Shown here: positions 7,236-16,641 of the stretch, in pieces
Layout: each line of letters begins with the position of its first letter
Numbering within the stretch: the first letter of the stretch is position 1
Source of the DNA: an uncultured Eubacteriales bacterium
GTDB taxonomy: Bacteria; Bacillota; Clostridia; Christensenellales; Aristaeellaceae
NCBI GenBank assembly: GCA_900320085.1
Contig: ONRC01000028.1
Span: 1 to 60,035, forward strand
Direction of reading: 5' to 3'
DNA length: 60,035 bases
Translations under genes and position numbers: made by a program
The notes under the pieces: generated by a model
What the model saw: only the letters and a program-made list of their open reading frames with translations
Database searches by the model: none
What the model was told of the DNA's origin: nothing

Positions 7236-8633
7236 TTGTCCTTTTCAACCTATCTGAACGAAAAGCGCCAGGACTGCCGGGAGCTGGTGGAAGCGCTCGG
7301 CAAGCATTTCCAGTACGTCAGCATCCTGGGCACGGACGTAAGCGCCACGGTGATCCGCGCGGACAGAAAGATGTCCATGGTGCAGGACGGCCGCGGGGAG
7401 TGCGGATTCGTGCTGAAAATGCACAACGGGCGCTCTTTTATTGAATATTCCCTGGATGACATTTCCGGCGACAAGCAGGCGCTGGCGGAAAGAATCCTCC
7501 GCGAAACCCAGGTGGACAGCAAATTGCAAAGCAAAATGATCGAAGCGCCTGTGCCCGCGGACGAACCGATGAAACAGGATTTCAGCCGGGAAAACGATTT
7601 TGCGGGTTACGATGACGCTTCCCTGCTGGATACCTGCAAGAAGCTTTCCGCCGATTTGGTTTCCAGGGATGATAAGGTGCTGAATGCCTTTGTCATCATC
7701 CAGCCCTACCATGTGTCCAAGCTGTTCATCACCCAAAACCGCGAGCTGTCGCAGGATTACGGCTGGGCCAACGGCACCATGATGGTGATTTACAACGGCG
7801 AAAAAATGTCCCAGGCCCGGTTCGGGGATGGCGCGCCGAGCATCAAAGAGATTATGGAGATTCTGAACAGCGGCATGGATCAGGTCATCGACCTGGCCAG
7901 GCACCTGGCGAAAGCAAAACCCATCGAGCCAGGCGTGTACGACGTGATTACCGACCCGTCCATCTCCGGCCTGATCGCCCATGAAGCCTTCGGCCATGGG
8001 GTGGAGATGGATCAGTTCGTGAAGGACCGGGCCATGGCCAAGCACTGCATGGGCCAGTATGTGGCTTCGCCCATCACCAACATGCACGACGGCGCGGCGG
8101 CGACTCATTCCGTGGCTTCCTATTTCTTTGATGACGACGGCGTGCTGGCCCACGATACCCAGATCATCAAGGACGGCATTCTGGTGGCGGGCCTGAGCGA
8201 CCTGGCCTCCGCCGCGCAGTTGGGAACCACGCCGACCGGCAACGGCCGCCGCGATTCCTACAAGCGCAAGGCTTATGCCCGCATGACCAACACCTTCTTT
8301 GAGGCGGGAAAAGATAAGCTGGAGGATATGATCGCTTCCGTGAAACACGGCTATATGCTTTTCCAGACCAACAACGGCATGGAAGACCCCAAGAACTGGC
8401 AGATTCAGTGCACCGCCGAATACGGCATCGAAATCGTGGACGGCAAGCTGACGGACAACTACGTGTCGCCCGTGGTGATGAGCGGCTCTGTACCCGAACT
8501 GCTCAAATCCATTTCCATGGTGTCGGACAACTTCAAGGTCATCGGCGCGGGCATGTGCGGCAAGGGCTACAAGGAATGGGTGCGTGTCTCCGACGGCGGG
8601 CCCAATCTGAAAGTGAGGGTGAAGCTGGGATGA
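7236..8633 (+). CDS. tldD: TldD, metalloprotease subunit of TldD/TldE
   Basis: TldD is the zinc-binding catalytic half of the TldD-TldE heterodimer, which degrades or matures small modified peptides (in Escherichia coli it processes microcin B17 and CcdA). The key site HEAFGH, the HExxxH metal motif, is in the LIAHEAFGHGVEMDQF block near residue 250, followed by the glycine-rich TPTGNGRRDSYKR region. The TTG at 7236 is preferred because AAGGAGG sits 8 bases upstream; an in-frame ATG at 7218 lies inside the terminator T tract with no ribosome site. The 465-aa product is the usual length. The stop overlaps the start of tldE, so the two subunits are translationally coupled. No modified-peptide biosynthesis gene is visible nearby. 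Confidence 0.93.
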   Translation: MSFSTYLNEKRQDCRELVEALGKHFQYVSILGTDVSATVIRADRKMSMVQDGRGECGFVLKMHNGRSFIEYSLDDISGDKQALAERILRETQVDSKLQSKMIEAPVPADEPMKQDFSRENDFAGYDDASLLDTCKKLSADLVSRDDKVLNAFVIIQPYHVSKLFITQNRELSQDYGWANGTMMVIYNGEKMSQARFGDGAPSIKEIMEILNSGMDQVIDLARHLAKAKPIEPGVYDVITDPSISGLIAHEAFGHGVEMDQFVKDRAMAKHCMGQYVASPITNMHDGAAATHSVASYFFDDDGVLAHDTQIIKDGILVAGLSDLASAAQLGTTPTGNGRRDSYKRKAYARMTNTFFEAGKDKLEDMIASVKHGYMLFQTNNGMEDPKNWQIQCTAEYGIEIVDGKLTDNYVSPVVMSGSVPELLKSISMVSDNFKVIGAGMCGKGYKEWVRVSDGGPNLKVRVKLG

Positions 8634-9907
8634 GCAGGGTCATTGAATTGCTGAAGCAGAACAGCCAGCTCAGCGGCTGGCGCGTCAATGAAACAGCCAC
8701 CAAATCCTACGAGCTGTTTTTCGTTCACAAAAACCTGGAAACCGTTCGGGATACCGATACCGTGACCACGGGCGTGACCGTGTATGTGGATCACGACGGC
8801 AAGAAGGGCGAATCTTCTTTTGAACTTTCCGCCGCTATGGGAGAAGCTGAGATTCAAAAAAAGATCGACGCTGCCGTTCAGCGGGCCAGACTGGTATTCA
8901 ATGAGCCGTATGAACTGCCGGACGGGGGAGTTCTGGACAAGAATTTGCCCTCCAACATCTGGGATGCAGACCCGCAAGCCCTGGGCCGTGAGATTGCCGA
9001 TGCGGTGTTCGCGGCGGACACGGTGCCAGGAGGCTCCATCAACGCCTGTGAAATCTTCCTGTACAAGGACACGGTTCGTGTGCGGAACAGCCGGGGCGTA
9101 GACAAAACCCAGCGGATCGGCCGGGTGATGATCGAAGCGATTCCTACCTTCACGAAGGGAACCGAATCCGTGGAGCTGTACGAGGATTACCGCTTTACGG
9201 AATTTGACGCAGCCAAAGTGACCGCCGAGATTGCCCGCCGCATGGCGGAGGTACGGGATCGCTTCCAGGCGAAAAAGCCTCAAACGCCTATGGAAATCAG
9301 CGTACTGCTGCGGCCCATGGAAATCCGGAATCTTCTGTGGGAATTGGCGGACGACCTCAATTACAGCGCCGTGTACAGTCATGGCAACCTGCATAAAACG
9401 GGCGACGACCTCCAGGAAAACGGGACGGGTGACAAGTTGACCGTGACCCTGAAAGCCCAGGTGCCTGGCAGTGAAAAATCCTCCTGGTTCGATACGGACG
9501 GCGCTTCCTTCCGGGAAACCCGAGTCATTGAAAATGGCGTTGTGGGTTCTTATTACGGCAGCAGCCGTTTTGGTCAATATCTGAAAATTCAAGAGCCCAC
9601 CGGCAATCTTCCCTGCCTGAAAGCGGAAGCAGGCTCCATGACCAAAGCGGATATGAAAGCGAAGCCCTACCTGGAATGCGCGTCCCTGTCGGGTATTCAG
9701 GTGGATTTGTTCAACGATTATATCGGCGGCGAGATCCGTTTGGCGTATTACTTTGACGGGGAAAAGACAGTGCCCGTCACCGGCATTTCCATGAGCGGCA
9801 AGCTGAGCGATGTACTGAAAGCCCTGCGCTTATCCAGCGAAACCGTCATAGAAGGCGCTTATGAAGGGCCGGCGCTGCTACTGATGCCTGGCATGAAAGT
9901 TCTTTAA
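8630..9907 (+). CDS. pmbA: TldE/PmbA, partner subunit of TldD
   Basis: TldE (PmbA) shares the fold of TldD but lacks the catalytic zinc motif; it completes the active heterodimer. The 425-aa product shows the family layout: an N-terminal segment with TTGVTVYVDHDGKKGESSF, a central RNSRGVDKTQRIGR block and the C-terminal LSGIQVDLFNDYIGGEIRLAYYFD region. No HExxxH is found, as expected. The ATG at 8630 overlaps the tldD stop (ATGA), the usual coupling for this pair. The frame is open further upstream inside tldD, but that extension is not real. A terminator follows directly. Confidence 0.92.
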   Translation: MSRVIELLKQNSQLSGWRVNETATKSYELFFVHKNLETVRDTDTVTTGVTVYVDHDGKKGESSFELSAAMGEAEIQKKIDAAVQRARLVFNEPYELPDGGVLDKNLPSNIWDADPQALGREIADAVFAADTVPGGSINACEIFLYKDTVRVRNSRGVDKTQRIGRVMIEAIPTFTKGTESVELYEDYRFTEFDAAKVTAEIARRMAEVRDRFQAKKPQTPMEISVLLRPMEIRNLLWELADDLNYSAVYSHGNLHKTGDDLQENGTGDKLTVTLKAQVPGSEKSSWFDTDGASFRETRVIENGVVGSYYGSSRFGQYLKIQEPTGNLPCLKAEAGSMTKADMKAKPYLECASLSGIQVDLFNDYIGGEIRLAYYFDGEKTVPVTGISMSGKLSDVLKALRLSSETVIEGAYEGPALLLMPGMKVL

Positions 9908-9921
9908 TCAGTTGAGTCCGT

Positions 9922-9960
9922 AAACTCCTGGCCGCTTCCTGCGGTCAGGAGTTTTTCGTT
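9922..9960 (+). terminator. Intrinsic terminator after tldD-tldE
   Basis: Fourteen-bp stem (9922-9935 with 9941-9954, one G-U pair), five-base loop, then a T-rich tail. Ends the tldD-tldE operon. Confidence 0.88.
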
Positions 9961-9986
9961 TTGTCAGAAAACCAACCAAATGATGC

Positions 9987-10015
9987 TTGTCTTTCGATGA
10001 AAACTGTGGTAAACT
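9987..10015 (+). promoter_or_regulatory. Possible sigma-A promoter for the GPH symporter gene
   Basis: TTGTCT (9987-9992), 17-bp spacer, TAAACT (10010-10015), 40 bp before the start codon. The -10 matches the consensus at four of six positions. Confidence 0.45.
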
Positions 10016-10055
10016 GGTCGGGTACAGAAATTGAAAATGAGGGGGACTGGAACAT

Positions 10056-11420
10056 ATGAGTCAAAAGAAAAAGCTGACCACGGGAAAGGTTTGGTGTTTC
10101 GCCATCGGCCAGCTGGGATGGAGCATCCTGAGCGCGCTGATTTCCAATTTTATGGCGCAGTATTACGCGCCTGACCCCGCCACCATCGAAGCGGGCCAGC
10201 CGATTTTCATTCCTCAGGGGCTGGTCATTTTCGGAGTACTGACCATCCTGGCCTTCATCACCGGCTTTGGTCGGGTATTTGACGCCATCACTGATCCGCT
10301 GATCGGCTCCATGTCTGACCGATGCACCGCCAAGTCCGGCCGCCGCATTCCTTTTATGAAGGCTGCTGCCATTCCCTTCGCTGTCGTGACCGTGCTCACC
10401 TTCTGGTCTCCGGTGAACGGGGAAAGCTGGATCAACGCCGGGTTCCTATTCCTGATGCTGACGCTGTTCTACCTGTTCATGACTATGTATTGCACGCCCT
10501 ACAACGCCCTGATCCCAGAGCTGGGCACCGACCAGAAAACCCGTATGGCCATTTCCACCACCATTTCCTTCACGTTTATCGCCGGTATGGCCGTGGCCTA
10601 CGCCGCGCCGATCCTGTGGGGCATGGTACAGGGCGCGCTGAACGTGGACCGGGTGACGGCCATTCGCATCGTGTTTACGGTGATGAGCCTGATCGCCCTG
10701 GTGTGCATGTTCGTGCCGGTGTTCACCATCAAGGAAAAGGATTACGTCACCGCCCAGCCCAGCCAGTCCACCGCCCTCAAATCCCTGGGCGCCACCTTCC
10801 GCAACAAGGATTTCCGCATTTTTGTGGCCTCCGACATCGTGTATTTCCTGGGCATCACCATGTTCCAAAGCGCTATGCTGTACTTCGTCACCTCGCTGCT
10901 GAAGCTGGATGAAAGCATTTCCACCATTTACTTTGTGCTCATGACCGCCCTGTCCGTGCTGTTCTACCCGCTGGTGAGCAAGCTGACCCCCAAACTGGGC
11001 AAGAAGAAGCTGATCCTGATCGCCTTCTGCATCTTCACCGTGGCCTTCATTTACACCTCCTGCCTGGGCATCCTGCCCATTCCTGCGGAGATTCAGGGTT
11101 ACATCCTGTGCGTCATCGCCGCGCCTGCCATGGCCATCTTCGGCATCCTGCCTCAGGCCGTGGTGGCGGACATTGCGGAAAGCGACGAGATCGACACCCA
11201 CGAAAACCGCAGCGGCATGTTCTACGCCGCCCGGACCTTCGCCATGAAGATGGGTCAGGCCGTCGCCATTATGCTGGTGACCACCCTGGGCACCATCCAG
11301 CAGGAAACCGGCTTCGGCTACCGCCTGATTGCCATTATCGCCGCTATTGTGTGCGCCTTGGGCGGCTTCCTGTTCTTGATGTACAACGAAAAGAAAATTT
11401 ACAGTAAGATCATGAAGTAA
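10056..11420 (+). CDS. GPH-family (MelB-like) glycoside/hexuronide:cation symporter
   Basis: Inner-membrane transporter of 454 aa with about 12 hydrophobic segments. The first third carries GRVFDAITDPLIGSMSDR, the family signature in which two aspartates on helix 2 bind the coupling cation (Asp55 and Asp59 of MelB). The 'TPYNALIPELG' loop after helix 4 and a central cytoplasmic loop (KEKDYVTAQPSQ) are also typical. The members transport glycosides, pentosides or uronides with Na+ or H+; the actual sugar cannot be told, and no glycosidase gene is adjacent. ATG start with GAGGGGG upstream. The next gene, an alpha/beta hydrolase, starts 16 bp after the stop and probably shares the transcript. 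Confidence 0.9.
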   Translation: MSQKKKLTTGKVWCFAIGQLGWSILSALISNFMAQYYAPDPATIEAGQPIFIPQGLVIFGVLTILAFITGFGRVFDAITDPLIGSMSDRCTAKSGRRIPFMKAAAIPFAVVTVLTFWSPVNGESWINAGFLFLMLTLFYLFMTMYCTPYNALIPELGTDQKTRMAISTTISFTFIAGMAVAYAAPILWGMVQGALNVDRVTAIRIVFTVMSLIALVCMFVPVFTIKEKDYVTAQPSQSTALKSLGATFRNKDFRIFVASDIVYFLGITMFQSAMLYFVTSLLKLDESISTIYFVLMTALSVLFYPLVSKLTPKLGKKKLILIAFCIFTVAFIYTSCLGILPIPAEIQGYILCVIAAPAMAIFGILPQAVVADIAESDEIDTHENRSGMFYAARTFAMKMGQAVAIMLVTTLGTIQQETGFGYRLIAIIAAIVCALGGFLFLMYNEKKIYSKIMK

Positions 11421-11436
11421 CACGGGAGGTTTCATC

Positions 11437-12417
11437 ATGGGGGAAGCTTTCAATTCAGACGGTTTAGCGCTTTCCGCCGCTTATACGGACACCATGGAGC
11501 GCCAGGTACTTCCGTATCTCAAAATGCGCCAAAGGGATATGACGATTTCTGGCGCGGATGAAAAGCCGCTGTTCTGTTCTCAGTATGCCGCCGACCAGCC
11601 AAAGGGCACCGTCCTGGTGGTGCATGGCTTTACGGAGAACGCCTTCAAGTTTTCCGAGCTGATTTATTCCCTGCTGCAAAATGGGTATAACGTGGTAGCT
11701 TATGACCAGCGGGGCCACGGCCATTCCTGGCGATCTGAAAAGGTGAAAGATATTTCCCTGGTGCACGTGGATCATTTCAGCGATTACGTGCGCGATATGG
11801 AAATCATCGTGGATACGGTTGTTTCCAAGCTGCCCAAGCCCTGGCTGCTGTTTTCCCATTCCATGGGCGGCGCGGTGTCCGGCCTGTACCTGGAAAAGCA
11901 TCCTGACACGTTTGCCCGCGCCGCGTTCTGCTCCCCAATGATTCAGGCGAACACGGGTATATCCACCATTGTGGTCAAACTGCTCTGTCATGGCGCAAAG
12001 CTGATTGGCAAAGGTGGAAGCCGTGTATTCATTTCCAAGCCCTACACGCAAAAAGAAACCTTCGAGGAATCTGTCGCTACGGGACGGGAGAGATTTGAAT
12101 GGTATGAAAACATCCGCTTTATCACAAAGGAATATCAGACGAACGGTCCGTCCTATGCCTGGACGCTGGAATCCGTGCGGGTAACAGCGAAGCTGCTGGC
12201 TCCCGGCGCACCGGAAAGAATCGCCTGTCCCGTGCGGCTGTATACCGCGGAACTGGACAATACCGTGATGCCGGACCCGCAGAAGCGGTTTATCTCCCGC
12301 ATCAAAAACGGTTCCCATGTCATCGTGAAAGGAGCCAAGCACGAAATCTACCGTTCCAACGACGAGGTGCTGTTCCCCTGGTGGCACGACGTGCTGACGT
12401 TCCTGAAAGGCAGCTGA
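11437..12417 (+). CDS. Alpha/beta hydrolase, lysophospholipase/serine aminopeptidase S33 type
   Basis: Soluble 326-aa hydrolase of the YtpA/PldB-like group. Motifs in order: VVHGFTENAFKFSEL (oxyanion region, residues 61-75), AYDQRGHGHS (88-97), and the nucleophile elbow FSHSMGG with Ser142. Asp274 (YTAELDNTV) and His302 (GAKHEIYRS) complete a plausible triad. A strong GGGAGG site precedes the ATG at 11437. Position directly behind the sugar symporter suggests hydrolysis of an imported ester or lipid-like compound, but that is inference. The gene faces metK and ends at a shared hairpin. Confidence 0.9.
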   Translation: MGEAFNSDGLALSAAYTDTMERQVLPYLKMRQRDMTISGADEKPLFCSQYAADQPKGTVLVVHGFTENAFKFSELIYSLLQNGYNVVAYDQRGHGHSWRSEKVKDISLVHVDHFSDYVRDMEIIVDTVVSKLPKPWLLFSHSMGGAVSGLYLEKHPDTFARAAFCSPMIQANTGISTIVVKLLCHGAKLIGKGGSRVFISKPYTQKETFEESVATGRERFEWYENIRFITKEYQTNGPSYAWTLESVRVTAKLLAPGAPERIACPVRLYTAELDNTVMPDPQKRFISRIKNGSHVIVKGAKHEIYRSNDEVLFPWWHDVLTFLKGS

Positions 12418-12425
12418 ATAAAACA

Positions 12426-12463
12426 AAAGATTGCCGGGTCGAATGCCTGGCAATCTTTTTTGA
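12426..12463. terminator. Bidirectional terminator between convergent hydrolase and metK genes
   Basis: AAGATTGCCGG (from 12427) pairs with CCTGGCAATCTT, followed by a T run on the plus strand; on the minus strand the hairpin is followed by TTTTG. It can end both convergent transcripts. Confidence 0.8.
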
Positions 12464-12471
12464 TGTACTGT

Positions 12472-13644
12472 TTATTTTTTCATCGCGGCTTTCAGCGCGT
12501 CCACCATGTCCAGATGCTCCCAGGGCAGGTCCACGTCCGTGCGGCCAAAGTGGCCGTAAGCGGCGGTCTGGCGGTAGATGGGGCGGCGCAGGTTCAGCCG
12601 TTCAATGATGGCGTCGGGCCGCATGTCAAACACCTGCTCCACCAGCTTGGCGATTTCCTCGTCAGGCAGGATGCCGGTGCCCCGGGTGTTCACCTGGAAG
12701 GAAACGGGCTTCGCCACGCCGATGGCGTAGGCCAGGGCGATTTCGCACTGCTTGGCCAGTCCGGCGGCCACCACATTCTTGGCCGCGTGGCGGGCGGCGT
12801 AGGCGGCGGAACGGTCCACTTTGGTGGGGTCTTTGCCGGAGAAAGCGCCTCCGCCGTGGGGGGCGTAACCGCCGTAGGTGTCTACGATGATCTTGCGCCC
12901 TGTCAGGCCGCTGTCACCCGCAGGGCCGCCGATGACGAAGCGCCCGGTGGGGTTGATGAAATACTTGGTTTCATCAGTCAGCAATTCGGCGGGGATGACC
13001 GCTTTGATCACATACTCTTTCATAGCCCGCTCGATTTCATCATGGCTCACCTGGTCATCGTGCTGGGTAGAAATGACGATGGTGTCTACCGCCACGGGTT
13101 TTCCGTCCTCATACACAACGGTCACCTGCGCCTTGCCGTCGGGCCGCATCCAGGGGCAGGTGCCGTCCTTGCGCACCTGGGCCATACGGCGGGTCAGGCG
13201 GTGCGCCAAGGCGATAGGCATGGGCATCATTTCAGGGGTTTCATCGCAGGCAAAGCCGAACATCATGCCCTGGTCGCCCGCGCCGGTTTCGTTCTGTTCG
13301 TCCTGGCGGGTTTCCAGCGCCGCGTCCACGCCCTGGGCGATGTCGGGGGACTGGTCGTGCAGGGCGGTCAGCACGGCGCAGGATTCGCCGTCAAAGCCTT
13401 TCTTGGCCCGGTCGTAGCCGATTTCGTTGACCACCTTACGCACGATGTCCGCCACGGGCACATAGCCTTCCGTGGTCACTTCGCCCATTACCAGGATCAG
13501 TCCGGTGGTGGCGCAGGTTTCACAGGCCACGCGGGAATAGGGGTCCTGCTCCAGCAGCGCGTCCAGGATGGCGTCGGAAATCTGGTCGCAGATTTTGTCC
13601 GGATGCCCTTCGGTGACGGATTCAGAGGTAAACAGTTTTCTCAT
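12472..13644 (-). CDS. metK: S-adenosylmethionine synthetase
   Basis: Makes S-adenosylmethionine from methionine and ATP. The N terminus [18 protein letters not shown] is the invariant opening of Met[17 protein letters not shown] is the P-loop-like signature, and the C-terminal half carries [21 protein letters not shown] and [16 protein letters not shown]. The product is 390 aa, normal for the family. The ATG at 13644 follows an AAAGGAGAAA site; the longer open frame upstream runs through the riboswitch leader and is rejected. Expression is controlled by the SAM-I riboswitch and its terminator just upstream, giving direct feedback by the product. Confidence 0.97.
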   Translation of the reverse strand: MRKLFTSESVTEGHPDKICDQISDAILDALLEQDPYSRVACETCATTGLILVMGEVTTEGYVPVADIVRKVVNEIGYDRAKKGFDGESCAVLTALHDQSPDIAQGVDAALETRQDEQNETGAGDQGMMFGFACDETPEMMPMPIALAHRLTRRMAQVRKDGTCPWMRPDGKAQVTVVYEDGKPVAVDTIVISTQHDDQVSHDEIERAMKEYVIKAVIPAELLTDETKYFINPTGRFVIGGPAGDSGLTGRKIIVDTYGGYAPHGGGAFSGKDPTKVDRSAAYAARHAAKNVVAAGLAKQCEIALAYAIGVAKPVSFQVNTRGTGILPDEEIAKLVEQVFDMRPDAIIERLNLRRPIYRQTAAYGHFGRTDVDLPWEHLDMVDALKAAMKK

Positions 13645-13690
13645 GGGGGTTTCTCCTTTGGTAAAAATATTCTGAACACCGTCCGGGCCG

Positions 13691-13727
13691 CAAAAAGCCG
13701 CTTGTCTTAAGACAGACAAGCGGCTTG
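13691..13727 (-). terminator. Riboswitch-controlled terminator upstream of metK
   Basis: Perfect 12-bp stem (13695-13706 with 13715-13726, plus-strand numbering) followed on the minus strand by a T run. It lies between the SAM-I aptamer and metK, and is the OFF structure formed when SAM is bound. Confidence 0.88.
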
Positions 13728-13746
13728 AAATAAGCTTTCGATTGCG

Positions 13747-13850
13747 CCTTATCTGCCAGCGCGTCACCGCGCTGCTGGAATTAGCACCTTGCGGTTTCCC
13801 GCCGGTTGCCGGGCTTCATTGGGCCAGTCCCTCAGCCGCTCTGGATAAGG
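13747..13850 (-). ncRNA. SAM-I (S-box) riboswitch aptamer
   Basis: Read on the minus strand, the element opens with CUUAUCCAGAG, then the S-box core GAGGGACUGGCCC, AUGAAGCCCGGCAACC, and AAGGUGCUAAUUCC. It closes with AGAUAAGG, which pairs with the opening CCUUAUC to form helix P1. The order and wording match the SAM-I consensus. It sits 100 bases upstream of metK with an intervening terminator, the classic transcription-attenuation arrangement: SAM binding favours the terminator. Confidence 0.96.
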
Positions 13851-13865
13851 TATTCAGTTGAATAT

Positions 13866-13894
13866 AGTATATATGAAATTGCCTTTTTCGTCAA
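13866..13894 (-). promoter_or_regulatory. Promoter of the metK riboswitch transcript
   Basis: Minus strand TTGACG (13889-13894), 17-bp spacer, TATACT (13866-13871), placing the start site a few bases before the aptamer. Near-consensus sigma-A promoter in the short gap beside the 3' end of glpK. Confidence 0.82.
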
Positions 13895-13902
13895 GGGGGT
13901 GT

Positions 13903-15405
13903 TTATCGGTTCATCTCTGCCCAATGCAGCGCGCCGTCCACGGCCCGGTGCCAGCCGGTGAGCAGCTCCTCCCGGCGGGCGTCCTTCATGTGGGGCTTGA
14001 AGGAATCCGCCACGTGCCAGCCGGAAGCGGTTTCATTCAGGTCTTTATAAATTCCCACAGCCAGCCCCGCCAGCAGTGCAGCGCCCAAAGCTGTGGTTTC
14101 CAACACGGCGGGCCGCTGGACAGGCACGCCCAGCAAATCCGCCTGGAACTGCATCAGCAATTGATTGGCGCTGGCCCCGCCGTCCACCCGCAGAGCGGCG
14201 CTGGGCTTGCCGCAATCCTGAGCCATGGCGGAAAACAGGTCGCGGCTTTGATAAGCGATGCTTTCCAGCGCGGCGCGGACGATATGGGCCCGGCCCGTGC
14301 CACGGGTCATGCCGACCAGGGTGCCTCGTGTGTACATGTTCCAGTACGGCGCGCCCAGGCCCGTAAAGGCAGGCACCAGGTATACCCCGCCGGTATCGCT
14401 GACCTGGGAAGCTACGGCCTCGCTCTCGGCGGCGCTGGAAATCATGTGCATTTCATCCCGCAGCCATTGAATTGTGGCTCCGGCCATGAACACGCTGCCT
14501 TCAAAAGCATAAGTAGCCTTGCCGTTCAGCCGCCAGGCCATGGTGGTGAGCAAGCCGCATTGGGACAGGCGGAACTGATTGCCCGCGTTCATCAGCATGA
14601 AGCAGCCGGTGCCATAGGTGTTTTTCACATCGCCCTCTTTGAAGCAGGCCTGACCGAACAGCGCCGCATGCTGGTCGCCCACCAGGGCGGCCACCGGAAT
14701 CCGTTCGCCCAGCAGATCCTCCCGCAGCATCCCGACTACATGGGCGGTGTCCACCACTTCGGGCAGGATCTCCCGGGGAATATCCAAAATAGAAAGAAGC
14801 TCGTCGTCCCACTCCTGGGTGTGCAGATTAAACAGCATGGTACGGCCCGCGTTGGTGGCGTCGGTGACGTGAGGATGCCCCTCCACCAGATGCCAGGCCA
14901 GGAAGCTGTCTACCGTGCCAAAGCAGATTTCGCCTTTCTTCGCCCGCTCCCGCAGGTTCAGCTCATCCAGCAGCCATTTGATTTTGCTGCCCGCGAAGTA
15001 GGCGTCCGGCACCAGGCCGGTCTTTTCCCGGATCACGCTGTCATACCCGTCGGCCACCAGCTGCTCGATGATCGGTGCGGTGCGGCGGCACTGCCACACG
15101 ATGGCGTTATACAGGCACGCGCCGGTTTCCCGTTCCCAAAGAAAGGTGGTTTCCCGCTGATTGGTAATGCCGATGGCGGCGATTTCCTTGGGATCGATTT
15201 CCGCTTTTCGCACTGCGGCGCGCAGCGCTTCGATCTGGGTGGACAAAATATCGGCGGGGTCATGCTCCACCCAGCCGGGATGGGGGTAATGCTGGGGGAA
15301 CTCCTGGGCCGCAGCGGATACCATATGTCCCTCCAGCGTGAAAACCACCGCGCGGGAACTGGTGGTGCCTTGATCCAAAGCAACCAAATAACGCTTGTTC
15401 ATCAT
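13903..15405 (-). CDS. glpK: Glycerol kinase
   Basis: Phosphorylates glycerol to glycerol 3-phosphate, feeding lipid synthesis or glycolysis. FGGY-kinase motifs are all present: the N-terminal phosphate-binding loop ALDQGTTSSRAVVF (residues 9-22), IGITNQRETTFLWE, the NAIVWQCRRT block, and the C-terminal SIAYQSRDLF and RVDGGASANQLLMQFQADLLG. The 500-aa length is standard. Two adjacent ATG codons at the start sit behind GAGGAGG. No glycerol facilitator or glycerol-3-phosphate dehydrogenase gene is beside it, and it has its own promoter. Confidence 0.96.
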   Translation of the reverse strand: MMNKRYLVALDQGTTSSRAVVFTLEGHMVSAAAQEFPQHYPHPGWVEHDPADILSTQIEALRAAVRKAEIDPKEIAAIGITNQRETTFLWERETGACLYNAIVWQCRRTAPIIEQLVADGYDSVIREKTGLVPDAYFAGSKIKWLLDELNLRERAKKGEICFGTVDSFLAWHLVEGHPHVTDATNAGRTMLFNLHTQEWDDELLSILDIPREILPEVVDTAHVVGMLREDLLGERIPVAALVGDQHAALFGQACFKEGDVKNTYGTGCFMLMNAGNQFRLSQCGLLTTMAWRLNGKATYAFEGSVFMAGATIQWLRDEMHMISSAAESEAVASQVSDTGGVYLVPAFTGLGAPYWNMYTRGTLVGMTRGTGRAHIVRAALESIAYQSRDLFSAMAQDCGKPSAALRVDGGASANQLLMQFQADLLGVPVQRPAVLETTALGAALLAGLAVGIYKDLNETASGWHVADSFKPHMKDARREELLTGWHRAVDGALHWAEMNR

Positions 15406-15447
15406 GGAGATAAAGCCTCCTCAGTTAAAATCTATAACCATACAGGC

Positions 15448-15476
15448 AGTGTATCATATTTCAAAGCAAAATTCAA
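15448..15476 (-). promoter_or_regulatory. Promoter of glpK
   Basis: Minus strand TTGAAT (15471-15476), 17-bp spacer, TACACT (15448-15453), about 43 bp before the glpK start codon. Confidence 0.65.
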
Positions 15477-15520
15477 TAAAAACGGAAAAATATATACCGA
15501 TCATTACAAGAAAGCAACAA

Positions 15521-15549
15521 AGAAAACCCCCCGGAATGTCTCCGGGAGG
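15521..15549 (-). terminator. Intrinsic terminator after fba
   Basis: Nine-bp stem (15541-15549 with 15527-15535) with one G-U pair, five-base loop, then TTTTC on the minus strand. It separates fba from glpK. Confidence 0.75.
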
Positions 15550-15576
15550 CGTGTATCCAATTGGCAATGCTCAAAA

Positions 15577-16542
15577 TCAGGCTTTGCCGTTGCAGCCCAG
15601 CACGTCCACGATCTTGTGGCGCACCATGTCGCGCAGCGCGGCGCGGGCGTCGGTGAGATACTGACGGGGGTCGAAGTGATCGGGATGCTCAACGAAGTGC
15701 TTGCGGATCATGGCGGTGAAGGCCAGACGCAGGTCGCTGTCGATGTTGATCTTGCAAACGGACATGGTGGCAGCCTTGCGCAGCTGTTCTTCGGGGATAC
15801 CCACGGCGTCGGGCATCTTTCCGCCGTATTCGTTGATGATCTTCACGAATTCCTGGGGCACGCTGGAGGAGCCGTGCAGCACGATGGGGAAGCCGGGCAG
15901 ACGCTTGCTCACTTCTTCCAGCACGTCGAAGCGCAGGGGCGGGGGCACCAGGATGCCGTCGGCGTTGCGGGTGCACTGGGCGGGGGTGAACTTGTAAGCG
16001 CCGTGGCTGGTGCCGATGGCGATGGCCAGGGAGTCGCACCCGGTGCGGTTCACGAATTCTTCCACTTCTTCGGGACGGGTGTAGGAGGAATCCTCAGCGG
16101 ACACCTTCACTTCGTCTTCCACGCCGGCCAGGGTGCCCAGCTCGGCTTCGACGACCACGCCGTGATCGTGGGCGTATTCCACCACGCGGCGGGTTTCCTT
16201 GATGTTCTCTTCAAAGGGCAGGCCGCTCTTATCGATCATGACGGAGGTGAAGCCGCCGTCGATGCAGCTCTTGCAGGTCTCGAAGTCGGGGCCGTGGTCC
16301 AGATGCAGCACGATGGGCAGGTCAGTTTCCTTGACGGCGGCTTCCACCAGCTTCACCAGGTAGGTGTGGTTGGCGTAGGCGCGGGCGCCCTTGCTCACCT
16401 GCAGGATCACGGGGGCGTTTTCCATCTTGGCCGCTTCGGTGATGCCCTGCACGATCTCCATGTTGTTCACGTTGAACGCGCCGATGGCATAGCCGCCTTC
16501 ATAAGCCTTTTTGAACATTTCCTTGGAAGTAACCAGAGCCAT
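15577..16542 (-). CDS. fba: Class II fructose-1,6-bisphosphate aldolase
   Basis: Zinc-dependent glycolytic aldolase that splits fructose 1,6-bisphosphate into dihydroxyacetone phosphate and glyceraldehyde 3-phosphate. The class II signature LHLDHGPDFETC gives the catalytic Asp82 and a zinc-binding His83; EAELG carries another metal ligand region, GTSHGAYKF and VLHGSSSVP bind metal and phosphate. 321 aa, typical of the FbaA-like branch. ATG start behind AGAGGATG. Its substrate is the inducer of CggR, whose operon lies 25 kb away in this window. Confidence 0.95.
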   Translation of the reverse strand: MALVTSKEMFKKAYEGGYAIGAFNVNNMEIVQGITEAAKMENAPVILQVSKGARAYANHTYLVKLVEAAVKETDLPIVLHLDHGPDFETCKSCIDGGFTSVMIDKSGLPFEENIKETRRVVEYAHDHGVVVEAELGTLAGVEDEVKVSAEDSSYTRPEEVEEFVNRTGCDSLAIAIGTSHGAYKFTPAQCTRNADGILVPPPLRFDVLEEVSKRLPGFPIVLHGSSSVPQEFVKIINEYGGKMPDAVGIPEEQLRKAATMSVCKINIDSDLRLAFTAMIRKHFVEHPDHFDPRQYLTDARAALRDMVRHKIVDVLGCNGKA

Positions 16543-16589
16543 TGCTAATCATCCTCTCTTTCATTTTTCAGGGGATACCGATCTTCTTT

Positions 16590-16618
16590 ATTATACACGA
16601 TCTTTCCTTTTTTGACCA
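16590..16618 (-). promoter_or_regulatory. Promoter of fba
   Basis: Minus strand TGGTCA (16613-16618), 17-bp spacer, perfect TATAAT (16590-16595), about 48 bp before the start codon. Confidence 0.72.
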
Positions 16619-16641
16619 GCCCTGGGCGGAAATTATCCCAC

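Noticed and set aside
13858..16548. Very long plus-strand open frame across metK leader, glpK and fba
   Set aside because: It is an antisense frame kept open by GC-rich codon bias of glpK and fba; no domain is recognisable and it runs through the riboswitch promoter.
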